From positions 1 through 47,677 of IMG/VR virus record IMGVR_UViG_3300046559_000432: a stretch of 47,677 nt of DNA; one strand, 5' to 3'. The notes beneath the pieces are model-generated. The model searched no databases. It saw only the letters and a program-made list of their open reading frames with translations, and was not told the DNA's origin. A program made the translations under genes and the position numbers. Positions 32,281 to 39,596 of this stretch are shown here, piece by piece. The stretch comes from a virus. The number at the start of each line of letters is the position of its first letter. Within the stretch, counting starts at the first letter, position 1.

Positions 32281-32481
32281 GTCCACGTATTCGTAGTCGA
32301 TGTCTGATCGGCGCGGCGGGCACGGAAAGCAGTATTCGACGGTCGGTCCATTCCTTCCGAAGTCGATGGCTCCGATGCGTCTATGAAGCCCTTCAGTGAA
32401 CGCTACGGCCGGGTCCGCCTTGACGGCCGCGGGCGCGACCGCGATGCCGAGCAGCCAGCCGAAGAGCCCGCGGCGGGTCAT
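32242..32481 (-). CDS. Small exported protein, unknown (79 residues)
   Basis: An N-terminal MTRRGLFGWLLGIAVAPAAV segment with twin Arg resembles a Tat or Sec signal. The remainder is short and polar with CFPCPP. Its ATG overlaps the stop of the 35-residue upstream gene (ATGA). Its 3' end overlaps the convergent HTH gene by about 40 bases. It is the last gene of the early leftward operon. Confidence 0.55.
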   Translation of the reverse strand: MTRRGLFGWLLGIAVAPAAVKADPAVAFTEGLHRRIGAIDFGRNGPTVEYCFPCPPRRSDIDYEYVDSALAQHPQHTRR

Positions 32482-32585
32482 CCAAGCGCCCGCATCGTTT
32501 CGGCGTCAATCTTGACGGTGAGATTGATCGCCCTCGGCGTCTTCTTGGAGGAATGACTATTAAAATTGCTTCTGGTCCGGCTCAT
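32478..32585 (-). CDS. 35-residue protein, unknown
   Basis: The ATG at 32583-32585 has GGGAGAG upstream and the stop overlaps the next ATG. The sequence SSKKTPRAINLTVKIDAETM resembles the start of a ribbon-helix-helix or CopG-type regulator, but it stops after 35 residues. It could be a truncated regulator or a minimal one. Confidence 0.45.
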   Translation of the reverse strand: MSRTRSNFNSHSSKKTPRAINLTVKIDAETMRALG

Positions 32586-32616
32586 GTTTCTCTCCCATTT
32601 TTCATCGGCGCGTGGA

Positions 32617-33057
32617 TCACGGGCGCGCCTCCCGCTTCTCGGCCTTGATTGCTAGCCATTTGGCGCGGTTGGCGCGGCCGGCTTTGAGGGCGTTTTGATG
32701 GCGTCGGAAGTCTGAGAGCCTGGCTCGCGTAATTCTTCCGCCCTTGCGTCCCAATTCCCGGTAATATGCCAGGAAAGCCAACAGCTTGCGGTTTCTTTCA
32801 TCGTCCATCGCAGCGGCGGCGCGATCTATGGGCATGAGTGCCAGTTCACAACCGAGCGCATCGAGCAGAAGCGTCAGGCTTAGGGGGCCTAGGTTTTTCA
32901 TTCTGCGCCCTCCGAAAATTTTTCCGGCATATCCTGGCTGCAATCCCGCATTCTCGCTCAGCACCTCCATGGACATGCCTAGCTGCTGGCGCCGCATGTT
33001 GAGGGCGAGCCGGAGTTCGTCATAGGAGCGCGCGCGGAATATGGGCTCGACGGTCAT
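32617..33057 (-). CDS. XRE-family HTH regulator
   Basis: The 146-residue protein has an N-terminal HTH (LRLALNMRRQQLGMSMEVLS, NAGLQPGYAGKIFGG) and a basic C-terminus (RITRARLSDFRRHQNALKAG). It may be a late regulator or antirepressor-type factor of the early operon. Its ATG overlaps the upstream stop (ATGA). Confidence 0.75.
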   Translation of the reverse strand: MTVEPIFRARSYDELRLALNMRRQQLGMSMEVLSENAGLQPGYAGKIFGGRRMKNLGPLSLTLLLDALGCELALMPIDRAAAAMDDERNRKLLAFLAYYRELGRKGGRITRARLSDFRRHQNALKAGRANRAKWLAIKAEKREARP

Positions 33058-33353
33058 TGGACGGGCCCGAACATGGGGCGGTGAGCGAAGGCCTGCTCCT
33101 TGAAGCGCTGCACGTGGTAGGCGAGGAGATCCATGAATTGTCCGGCCGCGGCGTCAGCCTGGTGCGTTGAGACGAGGATCGCCGCGACTGCCGGAGCCAG
33201 CGCGCAGATGCACATATCGGCCTCGAGCTGCTCGTAGTTCTTGCGCTCTTCCTTGGGGATGCCGTGGTGCTCGTAAAGCTCATGGATGAGCCGCAAGCGC
33301 AGCGCTTCTATTTCGCGGGAGCGCGTCCGCATGGTCTTCTCGAGAATGGTCAT
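33054..33353 (-). CDS. Small helical protein, unknown (99 residues)
   Basis: A charged helix (SREIEALRLRLIHELYEHHG) is followed by a hydrophobic CICALAPAVAAILVS segment and another helix. It lies between the helicase-loader-like gene and the HTH regulator in the replication operon. It is unclassified. Confidence 0.6.
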   Translation of the reverse strand: MTILEKTMRTRSREIEALRLRLIHELYEHHGIPKEERKNYEQLEADMCICALAPAVAAILVSTHQADAAAGQFMDLLAYHVQRFKEQAFAHRPMFGPVQ

Positions 33354-33355
33354 GG

Positions 33356-34054
33356 CTATGTCCCGTCGTTCCAGGGGCGAGCGGCATGAGGATCATATGG
33401 CACGTAGTCGGCGGCAGCCTTGTCGAGATAGTCTCGGAGCCATGGCGTGCAGCGATACGGGCCGGCGCGCTCGGTATTCATCGCCTCGCAAGCCCGGTCG
33501 AGGATGCGCCGCTCGAGATCGGTTATCTTGCGGCGTCCCATCGCTCGGTTCCCCTCGCTGGTCGACGGAACCTCGAACCGGCCGATGTGCTTTCCGGGAT
33601 CGGGCAGCTTTCCGCCGTTGCGCAAATATTCGCCGATCTCGCCGCGCTCATATCGAGCATATATCTCGCGAAGCTTCGGGTTGGCGTGGAACCATTTCTC
33701 TCGATCGGCTAGCTGATCGCGTATGCGCTCCGTTCGCTCATTGGCGTCGAGCTTTGGCGTGGCGGCTTTTTCGCAGGCCTCACGAAGCTGGTTGATGGTC
33801 GGTGCTCGATCTCGATGCGCGGGAATGCCGCTGGTCGGATCCGTCACAGCCATGATGATCGGCTCGGGGAACTGGCTCAAGATCGCAGCGAGGGCCGCCA
33901 AATACATATCGGGATTATCGGCCCTAGTTTTTGGGAAGCAGGCGAGCATGATTTTCACGCGATGGGCCGCTAACGAATTGATCGAAGAGCCCGGCGCCGC
34001 CGTTGACGAGCTTGTCGAGTTTGCAGCTTGCTGCGTAAACTGATCGTTGCTCAT
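33356..34054 (-). CDS. Replication-associated protein, possible helicase loader
   Basis: The ATG at 34052-34054 has GGAGG upstream. The 232-residue protein has a Ser/Thr-rich start and a helical core (MYLAALAAILSQFPEPIIMA). Next comes a charged linker and a region with TDLERRILDRACEAMNTERA. It follows the initiator-like gene and overlaps it by about 130 bases, the position of lambda P-type loaders. No P-loop is visible, so the function is inferred from position. Confidence 0.5.
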   Translation of the reverse strand: MSNDQFTQQAANSTSSSTAAPGSSINSLAAHRVKIMLACFPKTRADNPDMYLAALAAILSQFPEPIIMAVTDPTSGIPAHRDRAPTINQLREACEKAATPKLDANERTERIRDQLADREKWFHANPKLREIYARYERGEIGEYLRNGGKLPDPGKHIGRFEVPSTSEGNRAMGRRKITDLERRILDRACEAMNTERAGPYRCTPWLRDYLDKAAADYVPYDPHAARPWNDGT

Positions 34055-34814
34055 CGAGGGCCTCCTTGGTTTGGATTTGATTATCGGCAGGAGCGTCAAG
34101 CCATCGCTCCTGGTTCAGCCAGGTGGCGGGATTGCACCATTCTCGGGTAGGGGGTTTCGTGCGCTTGTAGGTCTCGACACCGCGAAGCAGCGTGTCTGCA
34201 TCGGTCTTAGATCTTGCTTTCCGATAGGACTTTAGCGCGGCAGCCTTACCGATCTTGTGCTCGTTCGCTAGCCACCATCTATCGAATTCGGTGTCGATTT
34301 GACGAGCGAGCGAAGCGAGCGTTTCTTTCTTACTTTCTGTATCTGTATCTGTATCTGTATCTGTATCTGTATCTGGTAGTTTTGCCGCCGTTACGTATCC
34401 GTTACGTGGAGATGCTGAGGCGTTTGGTGGTCTCTTTTGGTCAGGATTGACAGCGTGAACCTGCCTATATCTGCGCTGCCTTTCGGCGTTCGTCGGGTCT
34501 TTGATGTCGACCTCGAATTGCCTTTCCTTCCAACGACATATCTCAATTATGTCGTTATCGTGGAACTTGAGCAATCCGGCACTTCTCATCTCGCCCATGA
34601 TCTTATCTACGAGGTCAGGGTCGAGGTCGAGAACGGCTGCGTAAAGGCAGCATCCGCGCGCTGCTTTTCCGCGATGAGATTCGTGAGAAGCATCCTCCAA
34701 GATAATTGCCCACACCGCGACCGTAACGGCGACCGTTACGCCAGCGTTACGGGCGACAAGGCGGAATTTGGCATCCTCAACCGTCCCTTCATACCAGCGA
34801 AACCAGCGGCTCAT
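33924..34814 (-). CDS. Replication initiator O-like protein
   Basis: From the ATG at 34812-34814, the first ~115 of 296 residues form a winged-helix-like domain (MSRWFRWYEGTVEDAKFRLV, LLKFHDNDIIEICRWKERQF) as in phage DnaT/O-type proteins. An acidic Asp-Thr repeat linker follows around residues 147-160. The C-terminal domain has FDRWWLANEHKIGKAAALKS and WLNQERW, a pattern familiar from phage replication proteins. It probably opens the origin and recruits host helicase. Confidence 0.65.
   Translation of the reverse strand: MSRWFRWYEGTVEDAKFRLVARNAGVTVAVTVAVWAIILEDASHESHRGKAARGCCLYAAVLDLDPDLVDKIMGEMRSAGLLKFHDNDIIEICRWKERQFEVDIKDPTNAERQRRYRQVHAVNPDQKRPPNASASPRNGYVTAAKLPDTDTDTDTDTDTESKKETLASLARQIDTEFDRWWLANEHKIGKAAALKSYRKARSKTDADTLLRGVETYKRTKPPTREWCNPATWLNQERWLDAPADNQIQTKEALDEQRSVYAASCKLDKLVNGGAGLFDQFVSGPSRENHARLLPKN
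34336..34375. repeat. Hexanucleotide tandem repeat (TCTGTA)6
   Basis: Six perfect copies plus a partial one lie inside the replication initiator gene and encode a run of Asp-Thr. Gain or loss of units would keep the frame and change only the linker length. Confidence 0.9.
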
Positions 34815-35047
34815 GGCGTTGCGATCTCCTGCCAGCATTTCCAGCAAAATGCGGTTCGGTGCGTCGGCCTGAAGCCTGGCTCGTCGGCGAGCAGGAACGG
34901 CGCGAGCTTGGCACCGCAGTTGGCGCATGGGTCGGGCTCGGGGCGCATGGGCGCTGGCTCCGGCCTCGACATGGCCGGCGGCATGACGGGCTCGGGTCCG
35001 GCCGCGAGCTGGCGCTTGAACGCGCGGGCGACCTCGGCGCCGCTCAT
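34811..35047 (-). CDS. Small zinc-ribbon protein
   Basis: The 78-residue protein has a Pro-rich middle and two Cys pairs (CANCGAK and CWKCWQ) that would bind one zinc. Start and stop overlap the neighbouring genes. It may be a DNA-binding accessory of replication. Confidence 0.6.
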   Translation of the reverse strand: MSGAEVARAFKRQLAAGPEPVMPPAMSRPEPAPMRPEPDPCANCGAKLAPFLLADEPGFRPTHRTAFCWKCWQEIATP

Positions 35048-35655
35048 GCTGGCGCTCCGTCGCGGTGCAGCCAGCCAATCGTGGGAGCACCAATGTGCCC
35101 GCGCTCCCACACGAACCAAGCGTAATCGGTCGTGCCGTTGCCGGGCCGCATGCCGGCGGCCAGCACGGCGCCGGGCGGCATGGACGGGCGGGGCGCCAGG
35201 AACCACACGCGCTTGAGCGGCGTGGTGGCGAGCCAGCGGGCGCGCTTGTCGCCTTGAACCCAATTCGCCGGCAGCAGCATCGCTGTCTTGTCTCGCGTGC
35301 GCTCAAGAGCCAGCGTGACGAATTCGAGAGCCTTTCCGAAGGGGGGATTGCAAACAATGTGGCCGGGGCCTTGCCGATCATCATCATCCCGATCAAGAAA
35401 ATCCATCGTGGCGAAACAGACGCCGGCCCGGTCGATAATATCGGAGCCGTAGGCCATGAGGCCAGCGGCCCTAGCGCTCTTGAGAATTGTCCCGATCCCG
35501 CAGGCTGGATCGATGATCCCAGGTGAGAAATCTTCGGCCTCGAAAAGCCTCTCTGAGCACCAAGCGGGCTCGACATACCAATCGTTGGCGTCGCGCAGCC
35601 ACAGGTGCGATTCGCGCTTGCGGAGTGGGCCGCGCAAGGGTCCGGCGAGGCTCAC
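35044..35655 (-). CDS. N6-adenine/N4-cytosine-type DNA methyltransferase
   Basis: The 203-residue protein carries the AdoMet motif DPACGIGTI and the catalytic CNPPFG. The NPPF tetrad is typical of amino-methyltransferases acting on adenine or cytosine N4. No target-recognition domain or partner nuclease is visible, so it looks like an orphan protective enzyme. It starts with GTG overlapping the upstream stop (GTGA). Confidence 0.8.
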   Translation of the reverse strand: MSLAGPLRGPLRKRESHLWLRDANDWYVEPAWCSERLFEAEDFSPGIIDPACGIGTILKSARAAGLMAYGSDIIDRAGVCFATMDFLDRDDDDRQGPGHIVCNPPFGKALEFVTLALERTRDKTAMLLPANWVQGDKRARWLATTPLKRVWFLAPRPSMPPGAVLAAGMRPGNGTTDYAWFVWERGHIGAPTIGWLHRDGAPA

Positions 35656-35918
35656 GTGCCGACCGCAAAGATCTGGCGCTCGGCCTCTTCCATGCGCTCC
35701 ATGTCCGTCGCGGTGAACTGCACGGCGCCCCGGTGTGCCGCGATGCTTTGCGTGACTGCGGCCTCCAGGATGCGGGCACGGACGGTCAGCCGCACGTCGG
35801 CGAGCAGGGCGTTCGGCAGCTCGGGATCATCCTGCGCGATTAATACTTTCGGGCGGCGCGAGTTATACTTCTCGGCGATCTTAGCTATCTCGTTGTCGTC
35901 CACTAGGACGTCGCTCAT
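35652..35918 (-). CDS. Small acidic protein, unknown (88 residues)
   Basis: It has no cysteines or membrane segment. The N-terminal half contains IAKIAEKYNSRRPKVLIAQD and the rest is helical. It lies between the resolvase and the methyltransferase in the early operon, so a DNA-metabolism accessory role is possible but unproven. Confidence 0.55.
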   Translation of the reverse strand: MSDVLVDDNEIAKIAEKYNSRRPKVLIAQDDPELPNALLADVRLTVRARILEAAVTQSIAAHRGAVQFTATDMERMEEAERQIFAVGT

Positions 35919-35927
35919 GCGGCCCTC

Positions 35928-36410
35928 CTAATTAGCGTTGATAGTTAGGTGCTCTTGAGTGCCTGCGACGGCGGCGATGCGCTCGAGCGGCGTGACCTCA
36001 ATGCGGAGTTCGGGGATCTCGGCGTAGAGCTTGACGACGGTGGCCGAGACGACCTGCTTGTCGTCGCGCCACACGACTTCCTTGAGGGCGTCGCAGGTCT
36101 TTCCGAAGTTGTCCCAGTCCGGTTTGACGGTCGGCCGGATGAACCCCGCGATCGCCAATGCGCGTTTCTTGGCGCCCCAAGAGGCCGGCACGGGCATCAG
36201 CGCGTGGACGGCTAGGGTGACGGCCCCCTCGATCGGAGGGGCACCACGCATGGCTTCCCGGGCCGCCTGGCGCAACATGCCCTCGTAGGAGACATTGCGC
36301 GCGTCGGGATAGGTCTGCACGAACTGCCGCGCGCCTCGACCGGCAATGCGCGCGCGATGCGCGCGCTTGCCCTCCGGCGGCCCCGGCAGGCGGATGACGA
36401 TGGCGGTCAC
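35928..36410 (-). CDS. rusA: RusA-family Holliday junction resolvase
   Basis: The 160-residue protein contains the RusA signature KPDWDNFGKTCDALKEVVW followed by RDDKQV, with the catalytic aspartates. It begins with a beta strand MTAIVIRLPGPPEGK typical of the family. It would cut branched intermediates made by the recombination genes at 40.7-42.5 kb before packaging. It starts with GTG overlapping the upstream TGA. Confidence 0.85.
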   Translation of the reverse strand: MTAIVIRLPGPPEGKRAHRARIAGRGARQFVQTYPDARNVSYEGMLRQAAREAMRGAPPIEGAVTLAVHALMPVPASWGAKKRALAIAGFIRPTVKPDWDNFGKTCDALKEVVWRDDKQVVSATVVKLYAEIPELRIEVTPLERIAAVAGTQEHLTINAN

Positions 36411-36997
36411 GCCGGCTCGAGAGCTTCTTCGGCCGGGATCGCGGCCGGCTGCATCTTGCCGATGGCGCTGAGCAGGACGGCTTGTCCTTCCTGCCAGCCG
36501 CGTATCCAGACTTGCTCGTCGCGGGTTCCCGGCGGGACGATGCAGGTGACGCCAGCCATGCCGTCCTGCTTGCCGGCCTCGTATTCGCGCTCGTCCTGCG
36601 GCGCGCGGTCCTCGTCGAAAAATGAGGCTTGCTCACCGACGGCGAGGCCGAGCCAGCGGGCGACGCGGCGTTTGCGCTCCATCTCGGCGCTGAATAACAC
36701 CTTGCCCTCGGGCGCCTCGAACGCGATGGCGTCCTTGATGTCGGCGATCGCATCGGGTCCGCATTCGGCCTTGGCGCGCTTGGTTACGTGCTTGAACGCG
36801 GCGTCAGCGGCTTTCTTCGCCTCGAGCGCCGTCGAGTAATGGCGCTTGTGATGGAAGAAGAGCGCGCGCTGCTCGTCCTCGGTCAGCTCGGGCGGCGGCG
36901 GCCCGTTGTGGCCGGGCGCGGGCGCGGCGTCGCCTGCGCCGTTCATCTTGTCGGCGGCTGCTTTGCTCTTATTACGCGAACCTTTTGGGCGTCCCAT
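36407..36997 (-). CDS. Protein with AT-hook-like start and RMF-like C-terminal region
   Basis: The first residues, GRPKGSRNKSK, resemble an AT-hook. A helical middle follows (HYSTALEAKKAADAAFKHVT). The C-terminal part has YEAGKQDGMAG and VWIRGWQEGQ, the spacing pattern of ribosome modulation factor (glycine-rich YxxG then WxxGW). RMF dimerises ribosomes in stationary cells, so the phage could influence translation. The full 196-residue architecture is unlike free RMF, and the assignment is by pattern only. Confidence 0.5.
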   Translation of the reverse strand: MGRPKGSRNKSKAAADKMNGAGDAAPAPGHNGPPPPELTEDEQRALFFHHKRHYSTALEAKKAADAAFKHVTKRAKAECGPDAIADIKDAIAFEAPEGKVLFSAEMERKRRVARWLGLAVGEQASFFDEDRAPQDEREYEAGKQDGMAGVTCIVPPGTRDEQVWIRGWQEGQAVLLSAIGKMQPAAIPAEEALEPA

Positions 36998-37161
36998 TTA
37001 TCGTTCTCCCTAAGTATTTCGTTCGGCGGGCGCGGTATGTCTCCGTGCGGCTCGTCCATAGGATCGTCCGGCTCGTCTGTGCTCAAGCCGCAGGCGATGA
37101 GCCAAATTCCGCCGATCACGAGGACGACAGCGGAGATCCAAAAGAACAGGTCGCCGTTCAT
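36943..37161 (-). CDS. 72-residue single-span membrane protein
   Basis: It starts MNGDLFFWISAVVLVIGGIW, one membrane span, followed by an acidic Pro-rich tail (STDEPDDPMDEPHGD). GAGGG lies upstream of the ATG at 37159-37161. It overlaps the methyltransferase 3' end by four bases and the next gene by about 55. It could be a superinfection-exclusion or envelope protein. Confidence 0.55.
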   Translation of the reverse strand: MNGDLFFWISAVVLVIGGIWLIACGLSTDEPDDPMDEPHGDIPRPPNEILRENDKWDAQKVRVIRAKQPPTR

Positions 37162-37868
37162 GCTGCCCTCGCTTCTGGCCGGAACACCGCCGCGATATGT
37201 CGGCTGAGGGGCAGAGGTATCTTGGCTATCATGGCGCTGGCGGCTTTCCGGGCCGTGGATTTGGAGCCGTGGCGCCTTTGCAAGGAACAATTGCTTCCCG
37301 ACCCGAACCAATCTGCGCCGTTCTTGATCGCCGTGGCTTCTCGACGGCGTTCATCGAGCGCTTTATCAAACCATGCCGCGCCACTGCCGCGTTGCTTCGT
37401 CCCGCCAGCCTCGCGCAGTGTGATCGGCATCAGCGCCGGCACATCGCCCCACAGATAGAACGAGCCGAAATTCCATCGCGCTCGGCCCACCCATGGCTGT
37501 GCGCCTCGCACGTTCTCGACGATCAGCGGGATATGCCGCCCGGCCGCCTCGCACGCCTCCCGCTGGATGCGAAAGCACGTCTCGAATAGCGTGTTGTCGG
37601 GCGGCGGGAGAGCCTTCGCCCTCTTCCACGGCATCGCGCGATAGCTGTAGGCTTGGCATGGTGGCGATGCGACGATCACGTCAGCGCCCTTGAACTGCGA
37701 TCCGTGCAGCGTCGTCACGTCCTGGATGACGAGCTGTGCCGGATAGCGATGCTCTCCGTAGACGTGCCGCTCGACGTCAAAGCCGATCACGTCATAGCCT
37801 TCGGCGAGAAGTCCGTCAGTCCAGCCTCCGAGGCCGCAGAAGAGGTCGATGGCGAGCGCCCGCGTCAT
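37158..37868 (-). CDS. C5-cytosine DNA methyltransferase
   Basis: At 236 residues it is a short Dcm-type enzyme. Motif I is DLFCGLGGW, the catalytic motif IV is SPPCQAYS and motif VI is ENVRGAQP. The C-terminal SAMIAKIPLPLSRHIA matches the family's last motifs. The target-recognition region is minimal. It probably protects phage DNA from host restriction. The ATG at 37866-37868 has GGAG six bases upstream and overlaps the preceding stop (ATGA). Confidence 0.85.
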   Translation of the reverse strand: MTRALAIDLFCGLGGWTDGLLAEGYDVIGFDVERHVYGEHRYPAQLVIQDVTTLHGSQFKGADVIVASPPCQAYSYRAMPWKRAKALPPPDNTLFETCFRIQREACEAAGRHIPLIVENVRGAQPWVGRARWNFGSFYLWGDVPALMPITLREAGGTKQRGSGAAWFDKALDERRREATAIKNGADWFGSGSNCSLQRRHGSKSTARKAASAMIAKIPLPLSRHIAAVFRPEARAA

Positions 37869-38002
37869 CCCCATCTCCAATCCGGCGGCGGCTCCTCGCG
37901 GCTCTGTCCTCGGGCGGCGAACAGGCGCGCCAGCACGAGGCCGAGACAGACGACCCCGTTTAGGATTAGCCACCAGAAGAGGCAGTGCGCGACGATGCTC
38001 AT
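37865..38002 (-). CDS. 45-residue membrane protein
   Basis: The ORF MSIVAHCLFWWLILNGVVCL has one hydrophobic span and a basic tail. Both ends overlap neighbours as ATGA. It belongs to the early operon; its role is unknown. Confidence 0.5.
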   Translation of the reverse strand: MSIVAHCLFWWLILNGVVCLGLVLARLFAARGQSREEPPPDWRWG

Positions 38003-38211
38003 GGCTCCAAGCTCCGCTCGCGGCGAGCCGCCGTGACTTGGCGGCGAAGCGCCATCGATTGATGGTTGATCGGGCAGGCGACATCGCGGACGTAGCGATG
38101 CACGCCGCTGGTCGAGTGGCCGACGGACGATGCGATCGTGGAGAGCTTGCCGCCGCGCGCCCGGAGCCTGCGCACGATCGAGACGACATCGACGGCCAGG
38201 CGGGCGCCCAT
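37999..38211 (-). CDS. Small HTH protein (70 residues)
   Basis: From the ATG at 38209-38211, the sequence VRRLRARGGKLSTIASSVGH followed by STSGVHRYVRDV is a resolvase/IclR-like helix-turn-helix. It is the second gene after the cro-like repressor, a position held by CII-type or other early regulators in lambdoid phages. No further domain is present. Confidence 0.6.
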   Translation of the reverse strand: MGARLAVDVVSIVRRLRARGGKLSTIASSVGHSTSGVHRYVRDVACPINHQSMALRRQVTAARRERSLEP

Positions 38212-38417
38212 CACGCAACGGCCTCGCGCTCGAAGTCCTCCCAGGTGACGAAGCCGTCGGTCTCCTTCTTGATCTTCATGGCGAGGGCGAAGGACGGCTT
38301 CTGCTTGCCGCTTTCGAGGCGCGATATGGTCGCTTTGGTTACCCCTAGCAGCTCGGCCAGCTTAGCGGCCGTCAGGCCTTTTCGAGAGCGGAAGTTTCGA
38401 AGCGGATGAGTTCCCAT
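38211..38417 (-). CDS. Cro-like XRE repressor
   Basis: The 68-residue HTH protein (GLTAAKLAELLGVTKATISR) is divergent from a second XRE protein, the layout of a cro/cI switch. It has no ribosome site, and the -10 box of its promoter ends only six bases before the ATG, so its mRNA is probably leaderless. It would repress the lysogeny genes during lytic growth. Confidence 0.75.
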   Translation of the reverse strand: MGTHPLRNFRSRKGLTAAKLAELLGVTKATISRLESGKQKPSFALAMKIKKETDGFVTWEDFEREAVA

Positions 38418-38423
38418 GAAAGT

Positions 38424-38452
38424 AGGTTACTTTGAACGAAACCGCTCGTCAA
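38424..38452 (-). promoter_or_regulatory. Candidate early promoter for the cro-like gene
   Basis: On the minus strand, TTGACG (38447-38452) and TAACCT (38424-38429) are 17 bases apart. The predicted transcript begins at or next to the ATG of the cro-like gene. Confidence 0.55.
38425..38443. promoter_or_regulatory. Candidate operator (GGTT-N11-AACC)
   Basis: The 19-bp imperfect palindrome GGTTACTTTGAACGAAACC covers the -10 box and most of the spacer of the cro promoter. A related half (GTTTCATTCAATG) lies at 38459-38471. This fits repression by the flanking XRE proteins. Confidence 0.5.
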
Positions 38453-38511
38453 GAACCAGTTTCATTCAATGCTCTCGACGAAGGGTTGCATTTGCCGTAA
38501 CTTATCGGTAT

Positions 38512-38844
38512 ATGCCCCGTCGAATTGCAGCACCCAAGGGAAGCGTTCAGCGCCATTTCATCAAAGAGTGGCGCAAGCGCCGAGGATTGACGCAAGACCA
38601 GCTAGCCGAGCGGATCGGGACGACAAAGGCCACGGTCTCGAGGATCGAGAATTATCAACAGGCCGCGCTTGATCCCTTCCTGCTCTTGTGCGCAGACGCG
38701 CTGCAAACGGACGTGCCGTCGCTTCGGATGCGTGATCCGAGCCAAGAGGATGCGATCTGGTCGATTTGGGAAGGCGCTACGCCGAACGAGCGCGAGACCA
38801 TCACCGAGATCGCGAAGACGATCGTGAAGCGACGATCGGCATAG
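38512..38844 (+). CDS. CI-like XRE repressor
   Basis: The 110-residue protein from the ATG at 38512-38514 has a basic N-terminus and a strong HTH (GLTQDQLAERIGTTKATVSR). A short C-terminal helix region follows (TPNERETITEIAKTIVKRRS). It lacks a LexA-type cleavage domain, so induction is probably not by self-cleavage. A longer frame starting at 38416 crosses the operators and lacks support. It would maintain lysogeny. The next gene follows nine bases downstream. Confidence 0.75.
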   Translation: MPRRIAAPKGSVQRHFIKEWRKRRGLTQDQLAERIGTTKATVSRIENYQQAALDPFLLLCADALQTDVPSLRMRDPSQEDAIWSIWEGATPNERETITEIAKTIVKRRSA

Positions 38845-38853
38845 GAGGCAAAT

Positions 38854-39246
38854 ATGCGAATGGGAAAATTCCCGCTGGCGCTCGCCGCTCTCGCGCTTAG
38901 CGCTGGTGCGGCGCTTGGAGACGTCTCAAAGCCGACCGGCGCTCTCATGGATGTGGCCATGGCATGCAGCAACAAGGCGCTGGCGAGGTTTGCTCAGTCC
39001 TCAAACGAAACCGCCAACGCTGTCGCCGGCGCGGCCTTCGATATTTGCCGTGGCATGTGGCTCAAAGCTGAAACCTCATATGCGGCAGAGCACGCGAGGA
39101 CGCCCGGCAAGTCGTTCGATGACGATGTTGAAACGGCCCGCGATGGCTTCAGGATCGCCTATCTTCGGATGATGACGGCCATGGTGTTTGAACTGCGCGC
39201 CGCGTCACCGGCCTCCAAGAAAACTCCCAGCGCCCGCGATTATTAG
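38854..39246 (+). CDS. Secreted protein co-transcribed with the repressor
   Basis: AGGAGG lies just before the ATG and the gene begins nine bases after the CI-like stop, so the two are probably on one lysogen-expressed mRNA. The 130-residue product has a signal peptide (MGKFPLALAALALSAGAALG) and a helical mature domain with two cysteines (AMACSNKALARF, FDICRGMW). It is a candidate lysogenic-conversion or superinfection-exclusion protein acting in the periplasm. No family function is known to me. Confidence 0.7.
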   Translation: MRMGKFPLALAALALSAGAALGDVSKPTGALMDVAMACSNKALARFAQSSNETANAVAGAAFDICRGMWLKAETSYAAEHARTPGKSFDDDVETARDGFRIAYLRMMTAMVFELRAASPASKKTPSARDY

Positions 39247-39380
39247 CGTCGGGCCATAGTCCTCTTTCCGCAAGTCCCGGCCCCTCCTACGGGGCCATGC
39301 GGTTGGGGAGCAACGCCAGCGCGTATCCGCAGGATGTGGGTAACGCCCACCACTCGCCCGGCGGCGGGGATCGGACCCGC

Positions 39381-39554
39381 CTATCTGCCGTTCATGCCCT
39401 GCATTTGACCGAGCGCCCGTTGCGGCAACTCGACCGGCCCGGAAATCCGCTCCTTAGCGGCAAAGAGGCCCGCGCGTCGTCGGCAATGTGCGGCTTCGGG
39501 CTTGTCGCCCTCGAATAGGACGTTGCGAACAACCATCACGCCGGTTATATGCAT
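39381..39554 (-). CDS. Possible small protein, unknown
   Basis: A minus-strand frame from the ATG at 39552-39554 gives 57 residues (VMVVRNVLFEGDKPEAAHCR and onward) with believable composition, ending just before a GC hairpin. No ribosome site is seen. The late-gene word at 39662-39670 lies 107 bases upstream. Otherwise the 39247-39777 stretch holds no gene I can support. Confidence 0.3.
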   Translation of the reverse strand: MHITGVMVVRNVLFEGDKPEAAHCRRRAGLFAAKERISGPVELPQRALGQMQGMNGR

Positions 39555-39596
39555 CGCAACGGTCGGGGGTTTCGTTTCGCCGCAGTAGCCCGATCT

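Noticed and set aside
32930-32980. Possible second operator near the XRE regulator at 32617-33057
   Set aside because: I looked for a palindrome matching the cI/cro operator and found none convincing.
33161-33172. A GGTGCGTTGAGA word on the plus strand
   Set aside because: It lies in the middle of a minus-strand gene, in the opposite orientation and with no plus-strand gene after it. One chance occurrence is expected.
39360-39440. tRNA-like fold on the minus strand with a T-arm-like hairpin near 39364-39380
   Set aside because: The T-arm pairs well, but the anticodon and acceptor stems do not form and the same bases read as a plausible small ORF.
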